From: Sphaerosporella brunnea
Lineage: Eukaryota > Ascomycota > Pezizomycetes > Pezizales > Pyronemataceae
Assembly: GCA_008704415.1 (NCBI GenBank)
Contig: VXIS01000052.1
Span: forward strand, 1 to 64,000
DNA length: 64,000 nucleotides
Reading direction: 5' to 3'
In this document: positions 32,462-42,829 of the stretch, piece by piece
Layout of the letters: each line of letters opens with the position of its first letter
Numbering within the stretch: the stretch's first letter is position 1
Made by a program: the position numbers and the translations under genes
Notes under the pieces: generated by a model
The model's database searches: none
Told to the model about the DNA's origin: nothing
What the model saw: the letters and a program-made list of their open reading frames with translations, nothing else

Positions 32462-33976
32462 ATGCGTCCCGTCCTTAGAGCCCGAATACCTCTCACTCTG
32501 CCTGCGAGCCGGCGCGCATTCACGCCCTCGACGCTTCGCCCTGGCATCCGCCAGCCCCCAGACTCCGACACCGTACGATTCCCCGGAGCCGTAGAATCCA
32601 AATTCACGCACGAGCTCTCGTTCCACCGTCCACAGGATGTGCCGGCGATGCCGACATACCGCTTCATCAATGCTGAGGGCGTAGTGGTGGATAAAAAATC
32701 GAAGCTGGACATTGGGAAGGAAAAGGCGCTGAAGATGTATAAAGATATGGTCACCGCTTCGGTTATGGATCTGATAATGTAGGTGGCTCTACGTCCAACG
32801 GGGTGGCTGTGTCGGAGACTGATACCGCTCAGGTACGACTCCCAGCGCCAGGGCCGGATTTCGTTCTACATGGTCAGTGATTGCTCCGGCATTGCTGCGT
32901 TCGGATACTCATCCAGCCCAGGTGTCCGCCGGCGAAGAAGGCATAGCAGTCGGCTCCGCCGCCGCCCTTCACGACGAGGATGTAATCTACTCCCAATACC
33001 GCGAACAAGGCGCCCTCATGTACCGCGGCTACACGCTCGACGAAGTCAGTCCTCCCCCCTCTCCTCTCGAGACTCGGTCGTCACTAACACCACCCAGTTC
33101 ATGAGCCAGCTCTTCGCCAACAAAAAAGACTACGGCAAAGGCCGCAACATGCCAGTCCACTACATGTCGGAGCGTCTCCGCCTCTTCCCGATCTCGTCGC
33201 CTCTCGCCACGCAAATCCCGCATGCGGTCGGTGCCGCATACGCCCTCAAGCTCGACAACTCGCCGAACATCGTGATGTGCTATTTCGGCGAGGGAGCGGC
33301 TTCGGAGGGCGATTTCCATGCTGCCTTGAACATCGCCGCCACAAGAGACTGCCCCGTCGTGTTCCTCTGCCGAAACAACGGCTACGCGATCTCGACGCCT
33401 ACGCTGGAGCAGTACAAAGGCGATGGCATCGCGTCCCGGGGAATCGGCTACGGAATCGAAACTATCCGCGTGGACGGGAATGACATCATGGCGGTGTATG
33501 CTGCCACCAAAGCCGCGCGTGAGACGGCGAGTAAACGCCAGAAGCCGGTGTTGATAGAGGCGATGAGTTATCGTGTTTCCCACCATTCCACCAGCGACGA
33601 TTCGTTCGCATACCGCGCAAAGGTGGATGTGGAGGAGTGGAAGCGGAGGGATAATCCCATCACTCGGTCGGTATCTCACATCCCTGGCTCTCGCAGTAGC
33701 TAATTCAGTAGATTCCGCAAATGGCTCGAGGCCAATAACTGGTGGTCTGGGGACGAGGAGACTGCACTGAGAACTCAGACGCGCAAAGACGTCCTCCGCG
33801 CTTTTACAAAGGCGGAAAAGGAAAGTAAACCCGCGGTTAGGGAGATCTTTACGGATGTGTTCAAACATGCCACGCCGGAACTGCAGGAGCAGAGGGAGGA
33901 GCTGAGAAGAATCATTGAGGCGTATCCGGAGGAGTATGATCTGGGCGAGTATGATGGCGGCAAGGCGGGGATTTAA
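32462..33976 (+). CDS. 2-oxoisovalerate dehydrogenase E1 subunit alpha, mitochondrial
   Basis: Five exons: 32462-32778, 32833-32872, 32922-33044, 33098-33666 and 33712-33976; introns 45-54 nt. The product is 437 aa, normal for the family. The N-terminus ([20 protein letters not shown]) is Arg-rich without acids, as expected of a mitochondrial presequence. The thiamine-diphosphate motif runs from GEGAASEGD (residues 224-232) to RNNG (252-255). The conserved phosphorylation loop HHSTSDDS is at 322-329. The enzyme decarboxylates branched-chain 2-oxoacids from Leu, Ile and Val and passes the acyl group to E2 lipoate; the beta subunit is not in this window. Every junction restores family sequence, e.g. 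[24 protein letters not shown]. No frameshift is seen. Confidence 0.95.
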
Positions 33977-34316
33977 CGACGCGTGCGCTGTAATTAGAGG
34001 GAGATGCGTGCAAATGTAGGGGGTTTGTTGATGTTGATAGGAAATATACCATGTATTTTGATTGTTTCTTTCCGTGAACTTGAGCAGTAACAAATATCCT
34101 TCCCCCTTCCCCCCCAACCAAGTTATTTCGGAGCTGAAGTACGGAGACCTAAACACAAGGCCTTTTTGTATCGTAACTGCCCCCGGTTTTGTAGGCAACC
34201 GGATTGCTGAAAGCTACGATATGGTGGAGTGCGGCCGAGTGATACCGTATGGCCAACTCACGGTTTGTGTCGCCATCTGCAGAGTCTGCATACACTACTA
34301 CTGTTGGGGGCCACCC
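33977..34316. other. Intergenic region 3' of the E1-alpha gene
   Basis: It includes the probable 3' untranslated region. No gene is seen. Confidence 0.4.
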
Positions 34317-34430
34317 CAGCGTTCTCAACAGCCAGCCGGCCAGCCAGCCCGGCCGGCTGCGTTGGGCGGATGTGGGCTGGCCAAAAAGCCCGGCCCGCGC
34401 GAGCCTGCGCCGAGACTTCGCTGAAAAAGA
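34317..34430 (+). mobile_element. hAT-type terminus fragment
   Basis: CAGCGTTCTCAACAGCCAGC, with CCGGCC following, resembles the left end of the intact hAT derivative at 63401 (CAGGGTTGTCAGTTAGCCAG), and a GGCTGGCC-rich subterminal stretch follows. No matching right end or duplication is visible. The LINE copy begins not far downstream. Confidence 0.4.
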
Positions 34431-34639
34431 AAGCGAGAAAGACGATGATGATGGATACATTGATGACGACGGCTGCTGCTCATTGTTCACTGGTTTCCCA
34501 CTGTGAAGACATGGAGGATGACAATATCGCGAGTGACTCGGAACACTCAGATCTAGCTTTCAGTCAGTACTTGGGGCCTGTTTGGATAGGCCTCGGTCTC
34601 GGTATCGTTCTATCATCGGCATCGGTAGCTGATTTGCGA

Positions 34640-36080
34640 TCCACCGAGCTGCTACCGACACCCACCTGGCCGGCGACCGAATCCGCACCACCCTTACGCC
34701 GACACCCCTTCCCCCTCCCGCGCCGACTACGACAACCAGACGCCTACTGAGGTTTGTCGCCGACGCCGCCCTTGGGAGACGGCCGAGCCCCCTCCTGCCG
34801 CTACCTTGGCTGGCAGGCTGGCGGCCGCTGTTCCCAGCCGACCCTCCTCGATTGAGCGGAACATGCCACCCGTTGACAGACCTCAAGGCCGCATCGTCAC
34901 GGAACCACAGGACGCTGCCATACAGACCGCCATCATGCGGCAAAAGGCCACCGACAACGCCGTTGCAGTGTGCTCTGACGGCTCCAGGCTAGAAAACGGG
35001 TGCAGCGGCTATGTGGCAGTCATCTACGCTGGGAACGGAGAATGGATCGGCAAAGCGAAGTACCTTGGGGACAACAAGGAGGCTTACGACGCCGAGCTCT
35101 TCGGCATCGCCGCCGGTCTCGCTCTGGCACACCGTCGCCTGCACGCCAGCACCCCCGGTACAGTCCGCATCTTCACGGACTCGCAAGCTGCACTCGGAAG
35201 GTTGAAGACCGATACGCCCGGTCCCGGGCAGTGGCTCCTGCTGAGGATCACCCAAGCCCACCCCTATCAGCTGCTGGTTGGAACGTGCAATACCACTGGG
35301 TGCGCGGCCATGCCGACGTGCCAGGCAACGAATCGGCTGACCAGGCAGCCAAAAGAGGCCGCCGAGAATCGCCTCGAGAGAGCACCAGAAACAGAACGTC
35401 CTTTCGCTCGCCCATACCGGTCGAAGGCTCACCGAAGCTAGGACCCAAAACCGGAACGCCTGGTTGGCTGCGCATTGCAAACCAAAGGGCTGCTACAGGC
35501 GCAAGAAGAAGGCAGACCTCCCCCGTGGCCAAGGGCCCCCTAAAGCTCTCGCCTCACGATACTACCAGCTCAGGCTCAACAAGGCAACCGACGGCCCCAT
35601 ACCTAGCATGGACAAACAGACGGACCGACGACAAATGCTGGTTCTGCGCCAAAGCACCGCGGCAGACGAGAGAGCACCTCTTCAAGAACTGCGCCAGGTG
35701 GCGGAAAGAGCACGTCACACTGTGGACGACGGTTGAGGAGGCCATGAACCGAGAAGGAAAGACTGAGAGGGGGAGGAAGAAGGTCTCCACTCCCATTAAG
35801 GTCCTGTTGGCAGACGACCGATGTACCGAGGCCGTGCTGGATTTCCTAGCAAGTACCCAAGTTGGAACCTGGCCCGAAAAGTTAAGAACGCTGCGAACAA
35901 TGTGTTTCGTCTCCTATCTCGACTACGAATTCCCTTCGTCTCTTATGTCAGACACGCTTTCCCTTACATATATATCATATCATTTCCTTCAGAGACACAC
36001 CCGACTGTAGGCCTTAAGGTCTAAGGGCAGTCTTGCAACCTACATGTCATGGCCGCAAGCGGCCGAATACATTATGATTA
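34640..36080 (+). pseudogene. LINE copy: RNase H, zinc knuckle and 3' tail
   Basis: Order: TTTRRLLRFVADAALG linker (34,730), RNase H with the catalytic Asp in SDGSRLENG (~34,975), Glu in YDAELFGIAAGLALA and Asp in IFTDSQAALG. The frame then shifts near 35,265, and the WVRGHADVPGNESADQAAKR His/Asp motif is read in the next frame. The Trp-rich zinc-knuckle segment CWFCAKAPRQTREHLFKNC and LLADDRCTEAVLDFL follow, then a stop at 36010. The 3' end carries the hairpin at 36051-36064. At least two frameshifts separate these blocks, so this 5'-truncated copy is inactive. Family: LINE with RNase H, probably the fungal Tad1 clade. Confidence 0.85.
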
Positions 36081-36089
36081 CAAGATTCT

Positions 36090-36280
36090 TGCGGCCTTCG
36101 GCCTCTATGTTTTGAGTATGCTTCTCCGGCCATAACTTTGCCAGTTTTCATCTGATTGACTTGGGGTTTGAAGCTGTAGATTACCCACCGCATCCTCCAC
36201 ACTCCATGCTCCACGCTTCACGTTCTACGCTCGAAACCCCGCATTGCGTCCCACGCCGAGTCCTACGCCGAGCCGTTTGG
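36090..36280 (+). repeat. Single piggyBac-associated repeat unit
   Basis: One unit: GCCTCTATGTTTTGAGTATG, TTGCCAGTTTTCATCTGATT, GACTTGGGGTTTGAAGCTG, CACGCCGAGTCCTACGCCGA. It abuts the LINE tail on the left. Confidence 0.65.
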
Positions 36281-36740
36281 AAGCACCTTCGAAGATCCAT
36301 CGCATGGTAAACGGAGATTTTTTCTTCGCCGCGGTATCGTAACTGCAAACATCGATAGACTTGAGGGAAGGTGAAAGCTTGATATCACCAAAGTTCTTGA
36401 TTATGTTTGAAGATCACATCCATCACGAGATAATTTGTTTCTTGTTTTCTTGTTTTTTCCAAAAAAAAAAAAAAAACAGCCCACAAAAGCCTGGGCCAAG
36501 AAACCCTCATGGGTTCCACATCCACACGCAGCCAAAATCTCCGCCCCCAAAAAATTCTGACTCCACACAAATTCATATGCCGTGTAACATTTAGAATGCA
36601 TATGCAGGAATATCCTTATACTGTTGTAAAAAACAAAAAAAAAAAAAAAAAAAAAAAGGTGGATTCAACAGCCAACGCTCATTACCGGGGGAATCAAAAC
36701 ACGGTCAAGGCAACAAAAAACAACCAAGAATTTGGCATCG
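36281..36740. other. Intergenic, A-rich
   Basis: Contains A-runs at 36463-36476 and 36635-36657. Should include the 3' end of the gene at 36741-37961. No gene is seen. Confidence 0.4.
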
Positions 36741-37961
36741 TCACCACTCGTCCGCGCCCCATCCACCACCAAACGCCTCCCACGCCTCTCCCATATCACC
36801 CAAGCTTCTCAAGAAGCCCCAAAAACCACTACCATGACTCGCCCGCCTAGCCTCCAACCTCTCATTCGCGGCCAGCTCGTGGCACTCGATCCATCGCAGA
36901 TTCGCAACAGTGAGTGGACACTTCTGTTGGCGTCTTTGCCGCACGAGGCGAGTGAGCACCCACCCCCAGCGGTCGACCCAATCCCTCTCAGCGTTAGGGC
37001 GACACTGATAAACGGCTTCGACGACATCCCACTTCTTGGTGAAAAGCCACAGCACCGGCCAAGTAATCAACCACAAGAACGAGAGGTAGAAAATCCAACG
37101 ATACCATCCATAACGGATGCGACAGACCCAGTTGTCGGGGCTCAATACCACGCTTCTGTTCTCTAGAGGGAACCGGATCCGTGTGTGTCCTCGGTAATTG
37201 GTGGACCGGATCATAGCCTCCACGTGGGTCTGAAGCATTTGCGAATCGAGTGATGCCAGTCGCTTGCGGAGTATAAACGCCTTCCATTGTGCGGGGGAGC
37301 GGATATACCGCTCGCACCAACCTCTCACGTCCAAGGCCTCCTCCAGCTCCGCCTGCGTCGCTTCCCTAGCGGTGCGAGTACCCCGTCTCCGCTTCTCGGT
37401 GGGAGGAAGCGTAAGCACCTCATAGCCCTCGCACAGAAACGTCGACAGGTCGAACTGCAGATAAAAATCCGTGACGGTGTTAGTATCGGTACGTGTTTTT
37501 CCGTTTTCATAGACGGCGCGGCGGACACGGTGGGTTCCTTCGATTTGGAGCAGCGGGAGAGGCGGCGTTTGAGATTCGGAGTGCAGCCATTGGTACAGCG
37601 CTTCTACGTCGCTGTTGAGGTGTGCATCGTGAGATACAACCTTGCCGTTGGTCAGGAGGTGTTTTCGCGGGGTGTAGGTGGTGAACGGAGGAGGCTCTTC
37701 GCCGAGGTACGTAGGGTCCTCCGTGTAGGGTGGTAGTTCTTCGTCAGCGGCTTTAGGAGCCGCAAAAGGCTCGTCGAAGTCGAAGAGGAGAGGAGTGGAG
37801 GAGGAGGGGCCCGCTTCCGCATCGGCGTGGTCGGTGAAGGGTGGGAGTGGACGTTTGGCTTTGGCCGATGAAGGGCCCGCGTCTTCGTCGCCGCGATAGT
37901 CGGAAAAGGGAGGAAGAGAGTCCATGCTCTTTGCAGCCGGAGAGGTGGATGGTTTGCCCAT
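36741..37961 (-). CDS. Conserved-looking fungal membrane protein, 406 aa, single exon
   Basis: ATG 37961 in strong context (GCCATGG), uninterrupted to 36741. The N-terminal ~110 residues are acidic and Pro-rich with four related motifs: LPPFSDY, LPPFTDH, LPPYTED and PPPFTTY. A folded domain follows (RRAVYENGKTRTDTNTVTDF, STFLCEGYEVLTLPP, MIRSTNYRGHTRIRFPLENR). A hydrophobic segment, YRWIFYLSFLWLITWPVLWLF, near residues 290-312 is a likely membrane span or hairpin. The C-terminus is Trp/Gly-rich (GFWGFLRSLGDMGEAWEAFG). The PPxY-like PPYT could bind a WW domain, which would be notable beside creD, but this is inference. I do not recognise the family. Confidence 0.8.
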   Translation of the reverse strand: MGKPSTSPAAKSMDSLPPFSDYRGDEDAGPSSAKAKRPLPPFTDHADAEAGPSSSTPLLFDFDEPFAAPKAADEELPPYTEDPTYLGEEPPPFTTYTPRKHLLTNGKVVSHDAHLNSDVEALYQWLHSESQTPPLPLLQIEGTHRVRRAVYENGKTRTDTNTVTDFYLQFDLSTFLCEGYEVLTLPPTEKRRRGTRTAREATQAELEEALDVRGWCERYIRSPAQWKAFILRKRLASLDSQMLQTHVEAMIRSTNYRGHTRIRFPLENRSVVLSPDNWVCRIRYGWYRWIFYLSFLWLITWPVLWLFTKKWDVVEAVYQCRPNAERDWVDRWGWVLTRLVRQRRQQKCPLTVANLRWIECHELAANERLEARRASHGSGFWGFLRSLGDMGEAWEAFGGGWGADEW

Positions 37962-38778
37962 GGCTATAACCGGTGGTGCGTTCTGATGTGTATTGTCGAG
38001 GAGGATGGGTAGTTATGGAGCGAACGAGTTGACGATGGTTGGTTACGCGACCCCGCTCAGCCTACCCCGGGGTAGCTGACAGAATCCGAGGCGCAGGCTG
38101 ACCTGAAAGTTGGTCGAGGCTGTGTTCGTGCACCCGTGTCGAGCCGCGAGCCGCCGCATGGTGAAGACATCAAGCTGATCCGAACATGCTCAGAGGGACG
38201 GAAACGCAGGGAGGAAAGTGCTTCTTTATTCTGCATATCGGTATATACATTGCGCTGAATCGTGAAGTCGCGAGGAAAATCCAAATCTATGGCTGGGGAC
38301 CACCACCACAACACATTCAAAAATAAAGGCTCGCTATAGATCGATAGAGAATCATCGAAAGTACATAGTATTATTGTCGGTTCAGAAGAAAAATAAAATG
38401 GTTATATGGTCAATTTGGTTGATTTTGTGTGGCAGCCCACAAACTTGCTATGGCAAGAAACAGCTTAGCAGACTCACATGATTACCATGTCATTCTGGGC
38501 TCCAAACTCGCCGAAAGCGCTCGGAAAGGCCTTATTTTGGTGGGGTTTAGCTACCCAACCCGAATGGCGCGGCGCTCCGGGACTGTTCCCGACCACAGAT
38601 CTGGATCTTCCTCGCCCCTCTTCATCAGAACCACAATTGCTGCCTGAATCCGGGCGTCAACAGACTCGTAGGATTCAGGCGCTTCCCGGCGCTCAATAAG
38701 TAGCATAATCGGATGGTGGTTGTGGTGATTCCTGGGAGTGTTCGTTGCGTTGAGTATGGAAGATGTGTTGAGTTGTAC
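37962..38778. other. Intergenic, unassigned
   Basis: Contains the 5' region of the 406-aa gene. Only short conflicting open frames are present. Confidence 0.35.
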
Positions 38779-39366
38779 CTACTCGAACGTGGTGTTCAGC
38801 AGGAAACAAAACTGGGAGTTGAGGGGTTGTGCGCGGGCGCTCTGAATCAACGTCGACTTCCGCAGCGGAGCAAAATGGAGCTGAGTTCTCGTCAAAAAGA
38901 CGCTATAGTGGTTATAATTATCTCCAGAGGCAAGTCGCGTGGGGTTGGCTTCAGTCGCTGATGTTAATTGAATGTTGCAGACGACCCCCGCTTTTAGTCG
39001 GAAAACGATCGGTGGCGGCGGTTCGCCAAAGTCCAGTGTCTCGCAGACAGCAGCAGCATGCACAAGGCTCCCAAAGTAGTACTCGTGCATCAGAACCCAT
39101 CTACATAGAGGACGTCGGTACCTGTTGTAGCGAGACAATAGGCCAGGAAACGCTCTGAACCAAAACATGCCCGCCAAGGAACGAAGCCTGTTTCGACCAA
39201 CCAACAGACTGTTCGAAGGCCCATCATGATAGTTGGATTCTGCGCAGTCGGAAGATGGGTTGCCGGTGGCGAAACGATTAGCAGCCACGGATTGGTCGTG
39301 ATTGACGAGGGGAACGGCGTCGCTGTTTACCGGCTGTCCATAATCCTCTCCAATGGAAATCAACAT
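38779..39366 (-). CDS. Candidate orphan protein, 195 aa
   Basis: ATG at 39366 opens 195 uninterrupted codons. The first half (NHDQSVAANRFATGNPSSDC, then GRNRLRSLAGMFWFRAFPGL) looks like normal protein. A possible GT donor (CAG|GTACCG) near 39,123 could splice it differently. No signal peptide or known domain. It is co-oriented with the candidate at 39527-39862. Confidence 0.35.
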   Translation of the reverse strand: MLISIGEDYGQPVNSDAVPLVNHDQSVAANRFATGNPSSDCAESNYHDGPSNSLLVGRNRLRSLAGMFWFRAFPGLLSRYNRYRRPLCRWVLMHEYYFGSLVHAAAVCETLDFGEPPPPIVFRLKAGVVCNIQLTSATEANPTRLASGDNYNHYSVFLTRTQLHFAPLRKSTLIQSARAQPLNSQFCFLLNTTFE

Positions 39367-39526
39367 GAGGGTTAATGATCATCTGACGGGCCAGACGGAA
39401 GGAAGCTGGCTCCCATGAATCGGATCATGAGGTTCCCAGAGAGCTGCAACCTCCCTGGAGGTAGGTATCATTGAAGAAGGCAGAAATTGCTGCTGCATGC
39501 ATTTCGTCGAGGGGCAAAAGAAAAAT

Positions 39527-39862
39527 TCAAACAAGATCCTCGTGCGTCTGTTGATCTATCTCTTCTCGCAAAATGGACAAACGAGCGTTTATTGAGCGCT
39601 GATTGCGGTAATATACTCTACGCTGCGTGGTTGAGTTTGGAATCGTGAACAACGAATGGGTAGGCGCATTTGCGCCCCCCCAAGGCGATCTGAGGGATTT
39701 GAAAACAACTTCTGGGATAGGACCGTTCACTCTTCTTCGAGGAGTGGATGTTCGTGATCGACTTGTCCATCGCAGCGCGATAGATTGACGTTGCCATCGG
39801 GACCGAGCCAAGGCATGAAATTCATTTCTCGCCCCAAAGCACAAGTTCGTTTCAGGCAGCAT
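39527..39862 (-). CDS. Candidate orphan protein, 111 aa
   Basis: ATG at 39862, stop at 39527. The C-terminal half (SLFTIPNSTTQRRVYYRNQR, SILREEIDQQTHEDLV) has strongly protein-like, helix-compatible composition. The N-terminal half is basic. Not recognised. It could be an exon of the same transcript as 38779-39366, being co-oriented and separated by 160 bases, but I cannot point to a matching splice pair. Confidence 0.35.
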   Translation of the reverse strand: MLPETNLCFGARNEFHALARSRWQRQSIALRWTSRSRTSTPRRRVNGPIPEVVFKSLRSPWGGANAPTHSLFTIPNSTTQRRVYYRNQRSINARLSILREEIDQQTHEDLV

Positions 39863-39941
39863 GCCTGAGATCTACTGCACAATGTCAGATAAAGTACGCA
39901 GCTTCAATTGTTTATTGGTCCCTGCCTAATGTTCGTGTTTC

Positions 39942-40550
39942 ATGCAGATCCGGACTAATCGTTGCTGCAGACATGTCGATACACGTGCTACCGAGACGTT
40001 CACTAGAAGGGAACCACGTATGCAGACTCCCTTGTCAGGCGACGTGGAAAGGAAACATCATCATCACATCAACAGCGTGGCAGGGCTTGCTAGGGGCAAG
40101 CGTAGGACGCCCTTTTCGCTTTCCCTCCTCCTGGCTCGGAAAGCCTCGCCAAAAGATAGGCACGTAGGTCGGTTTTGGCTGGACGATAAGGTTCGGGAAC
40201 ATATCTTCTGCCAGTGTAACCGGCAGATCCTCCGCAATCTGCGGGTCCGGCTGAGCAACGGGATTGGTGGGTATCGGCGACCATGCTCACAAGATCTTCT
40301 AGAAGCCTTGTACGAGAGGGAAGCATGCGTTGCCGCCCCGAAACTGTGTTGTTCCGGTTCCGATATCTTGCGAGGCACTTCGCCACAGCGGCGGTTAGCG
40401 ACTATGATGAGGAAGAAAGCGCACCAGTCGATGGGCACACGATGTGATGAACGGTGCCTTCCCCGACGATCCCCGGGATTGGCAGTCTTCTCAAGAGATA
40501 TTATCATCTCGAAAGAACCAAAGAGAGTGTTTTCTGGTGCCATATCGTGA
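39942..40550 (+). CDS. Candidate orphan protein, 202 aa, Cys/Arg-rich
   Basis: ATG at 39942 opens 202 codons. The middle (GRFWLDDKVREHIFCQCNRQ, then LRVRLSNGIGGYRRPCSQD and LLEALYEREACVAAPKLCC) reads like a folded domain with clustered Cys. A KHHHH run occurs near residue 39. The minus strand is open over 40064-40594 as well, so strand is uncertain. It is divergent from the two minus-strand candidates. Function unknown. Confidence 0.35.
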   Translation: MQIRTNRCCRHVDTRATETFTRREPRMQTPLSGDVERKHHHHINSVAGLARGKRRTPFSLSLLLARKASPKDRHVGRFWLDDKVREHIFCQCNRQILRNLRVRLSNGIGGYRRPCSQDLLEALYEREACVAAPKLCCSGSDILRGTSPQRRLATMMRKKAHQSMGTRCDERCLPRRSPGLAVFSRDIIISKEPKRVFSGAIS

Positions 40551-40663
40551 AGCATAGGCCAACAGTGGAGGTTGCCATACCCATGGCAAGGCAAATTCTC
40601 ACAGCAAGCCCGGACACGTTAGCCAGCGAATTTTCTCGCAACAAGAAACTTATCCAGTCTTGA

Positions 40664-41726
40664 TGCGAAGAGGATGCATTGCTATTTACAACTGGCCGCA
40701 GCTCTCTCGTCGATTAGAATAGTGACGTTTCAAAAGGTGCGGTGTTTTGATCCTACACGTCAACAGCGCAACACGTCGCGAAGGGCGGGGGGGGGGGCGC
40801 GGGGCTAACGAAACGAGCGGCATCGTCGATGATGCCCGCCGAAACCAATCGCCAACTGGGAACGCAGCGAGCTAAACTCACGGCGCAAGCGATGAAATGG
40901 CAAGCGAAAATTTTTGGTTGCGATAGCTAGAGCAGCTCAGCTGCGCCTGGAACAATGCCACTGAGGTAGATGTGTACACCGCCAAAACGAATCGTTCTAC
41001 ATATCTTCTCGACCGCCAGGGTTGTGTATGTTTGGGCTGGATGGATGGAGCGATGCGCTGGCGGGCGCTTTGTTGCCCTCACTCACGAGAGGCGTTAGTG
41101 CATTGTTGGAAGCTCTTGCCGCCGCCATTTACAGGACCAAGATAGGTACCAACAAGCGTTTAGCCTGAGGAGTTCAACGGCCACTGCCAACTGTAGCTCG
41201 CTAGCTTGCAACCTTCAAGCGTGAGCTCAAGCAGAAACCGATCCCCTGTTTTGCGCCAATCAGTGGCCGGGTGAGCATCACCAATAATGTTTACTGAATG
41301 CGGGTTAATTTATGTGCTTTTTCTTTTTTTTTTTCGGACCGGGAATGCGGACAACGCATGCAGCAGTAGGTACTTGCCGCCAACGATGACGGAAAATCAT
41401 CACGATCAACTGCGAGCTAGCCAGCATGAGGAGCAGCCGCCCAGACTGCTACGCTTCGACACGTAGGTAGTCGGCCGTTCTGTCAAGCAGGCCACCCCGC
41501 ACCAGACGACGGAAACCAGCAGGCCCGCCCCCGAGAAAACAGAAACAGATATAAACCCCAGAGGATATCCACACTGATCGAGCTTCTTTTCTCCAGAACA
41601 TCAAACAGACCTCAAGCTTCCAGCACAACAAACAAACCAGCCGCTTCAAACAGAACCCAACAAGTTCTTTTCGACTACTACTTCTCTCTTAAAACCAACA
41701 CCACCACCACCACCTCATCAATCGCA
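40664..41726. other. Upstream region of the 170-aa gene
   Basis: No gene is seen. The last 150 bases before 41727 are C/A-rich with few G (CAAACA, CACCACC), typical of a leader of a well-expressed fungal gene. Confidence 0.4.
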
Positions 41727-42314
41727 ATGGCTGACGCCTGGCAGTAAGTCATCCTTCCAATCCATTGCAAGGTAGTAAACAAACCAAAAAAAAAACATTG
41801 GCTGACATTTCTCCACAGCGGAAAAGCTCCCACCCACGTTCTGAGCGACGCAACGATCCAGGCAGCGCTTGCACGCGCCAACTCGGCCAACAGCAAGACC
41901 AGCAGCGCACCGACGCTGGAGCGCCGCTCCACCGGCTCCAAGAAGGAGAAGAAGGAGAAGCACCAGAACTGCGACTGCATGGACTGCCGCGACCCCGCGG
42001 TGCGCGAGAACGCGGGTACCATTCGCTACGACCCCAAGACCGGCGACATGATCCAGGAGATGGACGATTCGCAGCCTTCCGGCCTTCACTGCCACGTGCA
42101 GCCCGGTCTCTTTGACGACGACAAGCCTGAGCCCCCCCGCCGCACCTCGACCGCTTCCTCGTCCAAGAGCAGCCGCAAGAGCCAGAAGAGCGACCCCAAC
42201 ATCGCCACCAGGAAGGACGCCGCGGGCAACGTCATCCAGGAATGGGACGGCGCCGAGTCCCCCGATGTCAGGCCCCACTACGACTGGGATGCTGGCACGA
42301 ACAAAAAGTACTAG
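41727..42314 (+). CDS. Small hydrophilic protein with CDCMDC motif, 170 aa
   Basis: Two exons, 41727-41743 (MADAW and two bases of a His codon) and 41819-42314. The 75-nt intron has a consensus GTAAGT donor, GGCTGACA branch and CACAG acceptor. The product is Ser/Lys/Asp-rich with no signal or membrane segment. Features: a Ser/Lys-rich segment, CDCMDCRDPAVREN near residue 50, and two related blocks, GTIRYDPKTGDMIQEMD and AGNVIQEWDGAESPDVRPHY, suggesting an internal duplication. GC-rich third positions and the leader suggest strong expression. I do not recognise a family; the four-residue-spaced Cys could bind metal (inference). Confidence 0.8.
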
Positions 42315-42340
42315 ATTTTTTTCTTCTTCTTCGGGCTTTG

Positions 42341-42367
42341 TGATTGATTGATTGATTGATCGATCGA
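42341..42367 (+). repeat. GATT/GATC microsatellite in the 3' region
   Basis: TGATTGATTGATTGATTGAT followed by CGATCGAT lies just after the stop of the 170-aa gene. Confidence 0.75.
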
Positions 42368-42829
42368 TATCTTTGTGTTTGGGCGGGTGTTTGTGGCCTT
42401 TGTTTGCTCTGGGATTAATGTGGTGCTGCTGTTCTCTTTTGGTGTTTTACTCACACTCGCTCGCTCGCTTCTGCTTGTGCTTTTTGCTTCATTTTTTTTT
42501 CTATGAAAATCAAGTAAATGAAAGAAACGAGATTTTTTTGTTGCTTTGACGATATTCTGCCCCCTACCTATCGTGATGTGATTTCAGCAACCAACCGGGC
42601 AACGCGGCTGCTTATCGCGCTTTGGCAATTGGCTGCTGAGGTCATCGAATCGTGGTTGAGCTCCGGACGAAGTGCGGGGTTGGACAATACAGTAACCTGC
42701 CGCCTTTTGCGGGTTGCGGCTTCTGATTCACTTGGCAGCAAATCTGAATTCACGATGTAGTACTATCCCCCTTGTACTGGTGGCTTGGCACTCCAAACTC
42801 CAGACCGGCGGGGTCGGCGGTTAATGGGA

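Noticed and set aside
33029..34198. 389-codon minus-strand frame
   Set aside because: It is antisense to the E1-alpha gene, whose exons, introns and motifs are certain.
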